Of a DNA stretch of 64,000 bases, positions 62,518-64,000 are shown piece by piece. The position numbers were made by a program, and so were the translations under genes. Below the pieces are notes generated by a model. The model did no database searches, was not told the DNA's origin, and worked only from the letters and a program-made list of their open reading frames with translations. Location of the stretch: positions 124,001-188,000 of the forward strand of contig NZ_BMVY01000008.1 of the NCBI RefSeq assembly GCF_014650955.1, read 5' to 3'. Position 1 is the stretch's first letter; each line of letters begins with the position of its first letter. Source of the DNA: Streptomyces tauricus. GTDB taxonomy: Bacteria > Actinomycetota > Actinomycetes > Streptomycetales > Streptomycetaceae.

Positions 62518-62952
62518 GTGTCCGGTGGTGAGGTGGCCGGGATCCTGGTGGCCGTCTTCTGGGCGATCCTGGTCTCCTTCCTCGCGGTGGCACTCGCGAG
62601 GCTGGCCCAGACGCTCAGGGCGACCACCAAGCTCGTCGCGGACGTGACCGAACAGACGGTCCCGCTCCTCGCGGACGCCTCCGCGGCCGTGCGCTCCGCG
62701 CAGACCCAGATCGAGCGCGTCGACGCCATCGCGGCGGACGTCCAGGAGGTCACGTCGAACGCGTCGGCGCTCTCCTCGACCGTCGCCTCGACCTTCGGCG
62801 GCCCGCTGGTGAAGGTGGCGGCGTTCGGCTACGGCGTACGCCGGGCCATGGGCGGCCGCCGCGAGGACGAGCCCGCCAAGCCCACGCGACGCACCGTGAT
62901 CGTGGGCCGCACCGTCCCGTCGGCGCGACGGGGAAAGCGGAAGAAGGACTGA
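62518..62952 (+). CDS. DUF948-like small membrane protein
   Basis: A 144-residue protein: one N-terminal membrane helix (VAGILVAVFWAILVSFLAVA) followed by a heptad-rich coiled coil (LARLAQTLRATTKLVADVTE, VRSAQTQIERVDAIAADVQE) and a basic C-terminus, fitting the DUF948 family. GGGAG lies 10 nt before GTG 62518. The two small genes lead into alaS and are probably co-transcribed. Confidence 0.8.
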   Translation: MSGGEVAGILVAVFWAILVSFLAVALARLAQTLRATTKLVADVTEQTVPLLADASAAVRSAQTQIERVDAIAADVQEVTSNASALSSTVASTFGGPLVKVAAFGYGVRRAMGGRREDEPAKPTRRTVIVGRTVPSARRGKRKKD

Positions 62953-62959
62953 CGCAGCG

Positions 62960-64000
<1,041 letters not shown>

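Overview
This window is a high-GC actinobacterial chromosome segment, almost certainly Streptomyces. The indicators are very strong third-position G/C bias, an intact ssgB sporulation gene, GTG and TTG starts, promoters placed directly upstream of start codons, and a gene order that matches from memory the conserved Streptomyces core region running from ssgB through thrS, pgsA-patA-pimA, pdxST, yebC, ruvCAB, yajC-secDF, apt, relA and hisS to rpsD and alaS. No similarity search was run. Product names rest on motifs and remembered family sequences.

Layout. 0-11.8 kb: tail of a SpoU/TrmH RNA methylase, a membrane-anchored Ser/Thr kinase, small proteins, an APH-fold protein, a five-tRNA operon (3x Val-GAC, Cys, Gly) on the minus strand, pabB-pabC, a tandem GNAT, a DsbA-type oxidoreductase, a CGNR regulator, ssgB and a small membrane protein. 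11.8-22.5 kb: a segment bracketed by two near-identical tRNA-Val(CAC) genes. It holds a sugar ABC uptake operon (binding lipoprotein, two permeases, a YesL-like membrane protein, no ATPase) with a Tat-exported PcRGLX/YetA-like (rhamnogalacturonan exolyase family) enzyme and a candidate LacI-type operator, followed by a large membrane protein gene with a homopolymer frameshift. 22.5-25.2 kb: a DEDDh exonuclease and a translationally coupled pair (DUF4365-like nuclease fold plus an unrecognised partner).

25.4-36.0 kb: thrS, a K+ channel, a HIT hydrolase, an EF-G-like GTPase and the overlapping phosphatidylinositol mannoside operon (pgsA-patA-pimA). 36.0-49.3 kb: repeat array, LemA-like protein, PLP synthase pdxST, yebC, Holliday junction genes ruvCAB, Sec translocon accessories yajC-secD-secF, apt and the stringent factor gene relA, closed by a 21-bp terminator stem. 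49.3-64.0 kb: DUF349 protein, membrane-tethered cyclophilin, metallo-hydrolase, hisS, a damaged ABC-exporter/two-component operon (permease and histidine kinase fused out of frame by an apparent deletion), VKOR, rarA, rpsD with a long leader, a STAND/TPR regulator without a recognisable DNA-binding domain, two small proteins and the start of alaS.

Most of the window is conserved housekeeping DNA. The accessory or unusual parts are the putative pectin-uptake locus, the DUF4365 pair, the deletion-scarred ABC/kinase locus, the homopolymer frameshift, and several families of GC-rich intergenic repeats. No insertion sequence, prophage or CRISPR array was seen.
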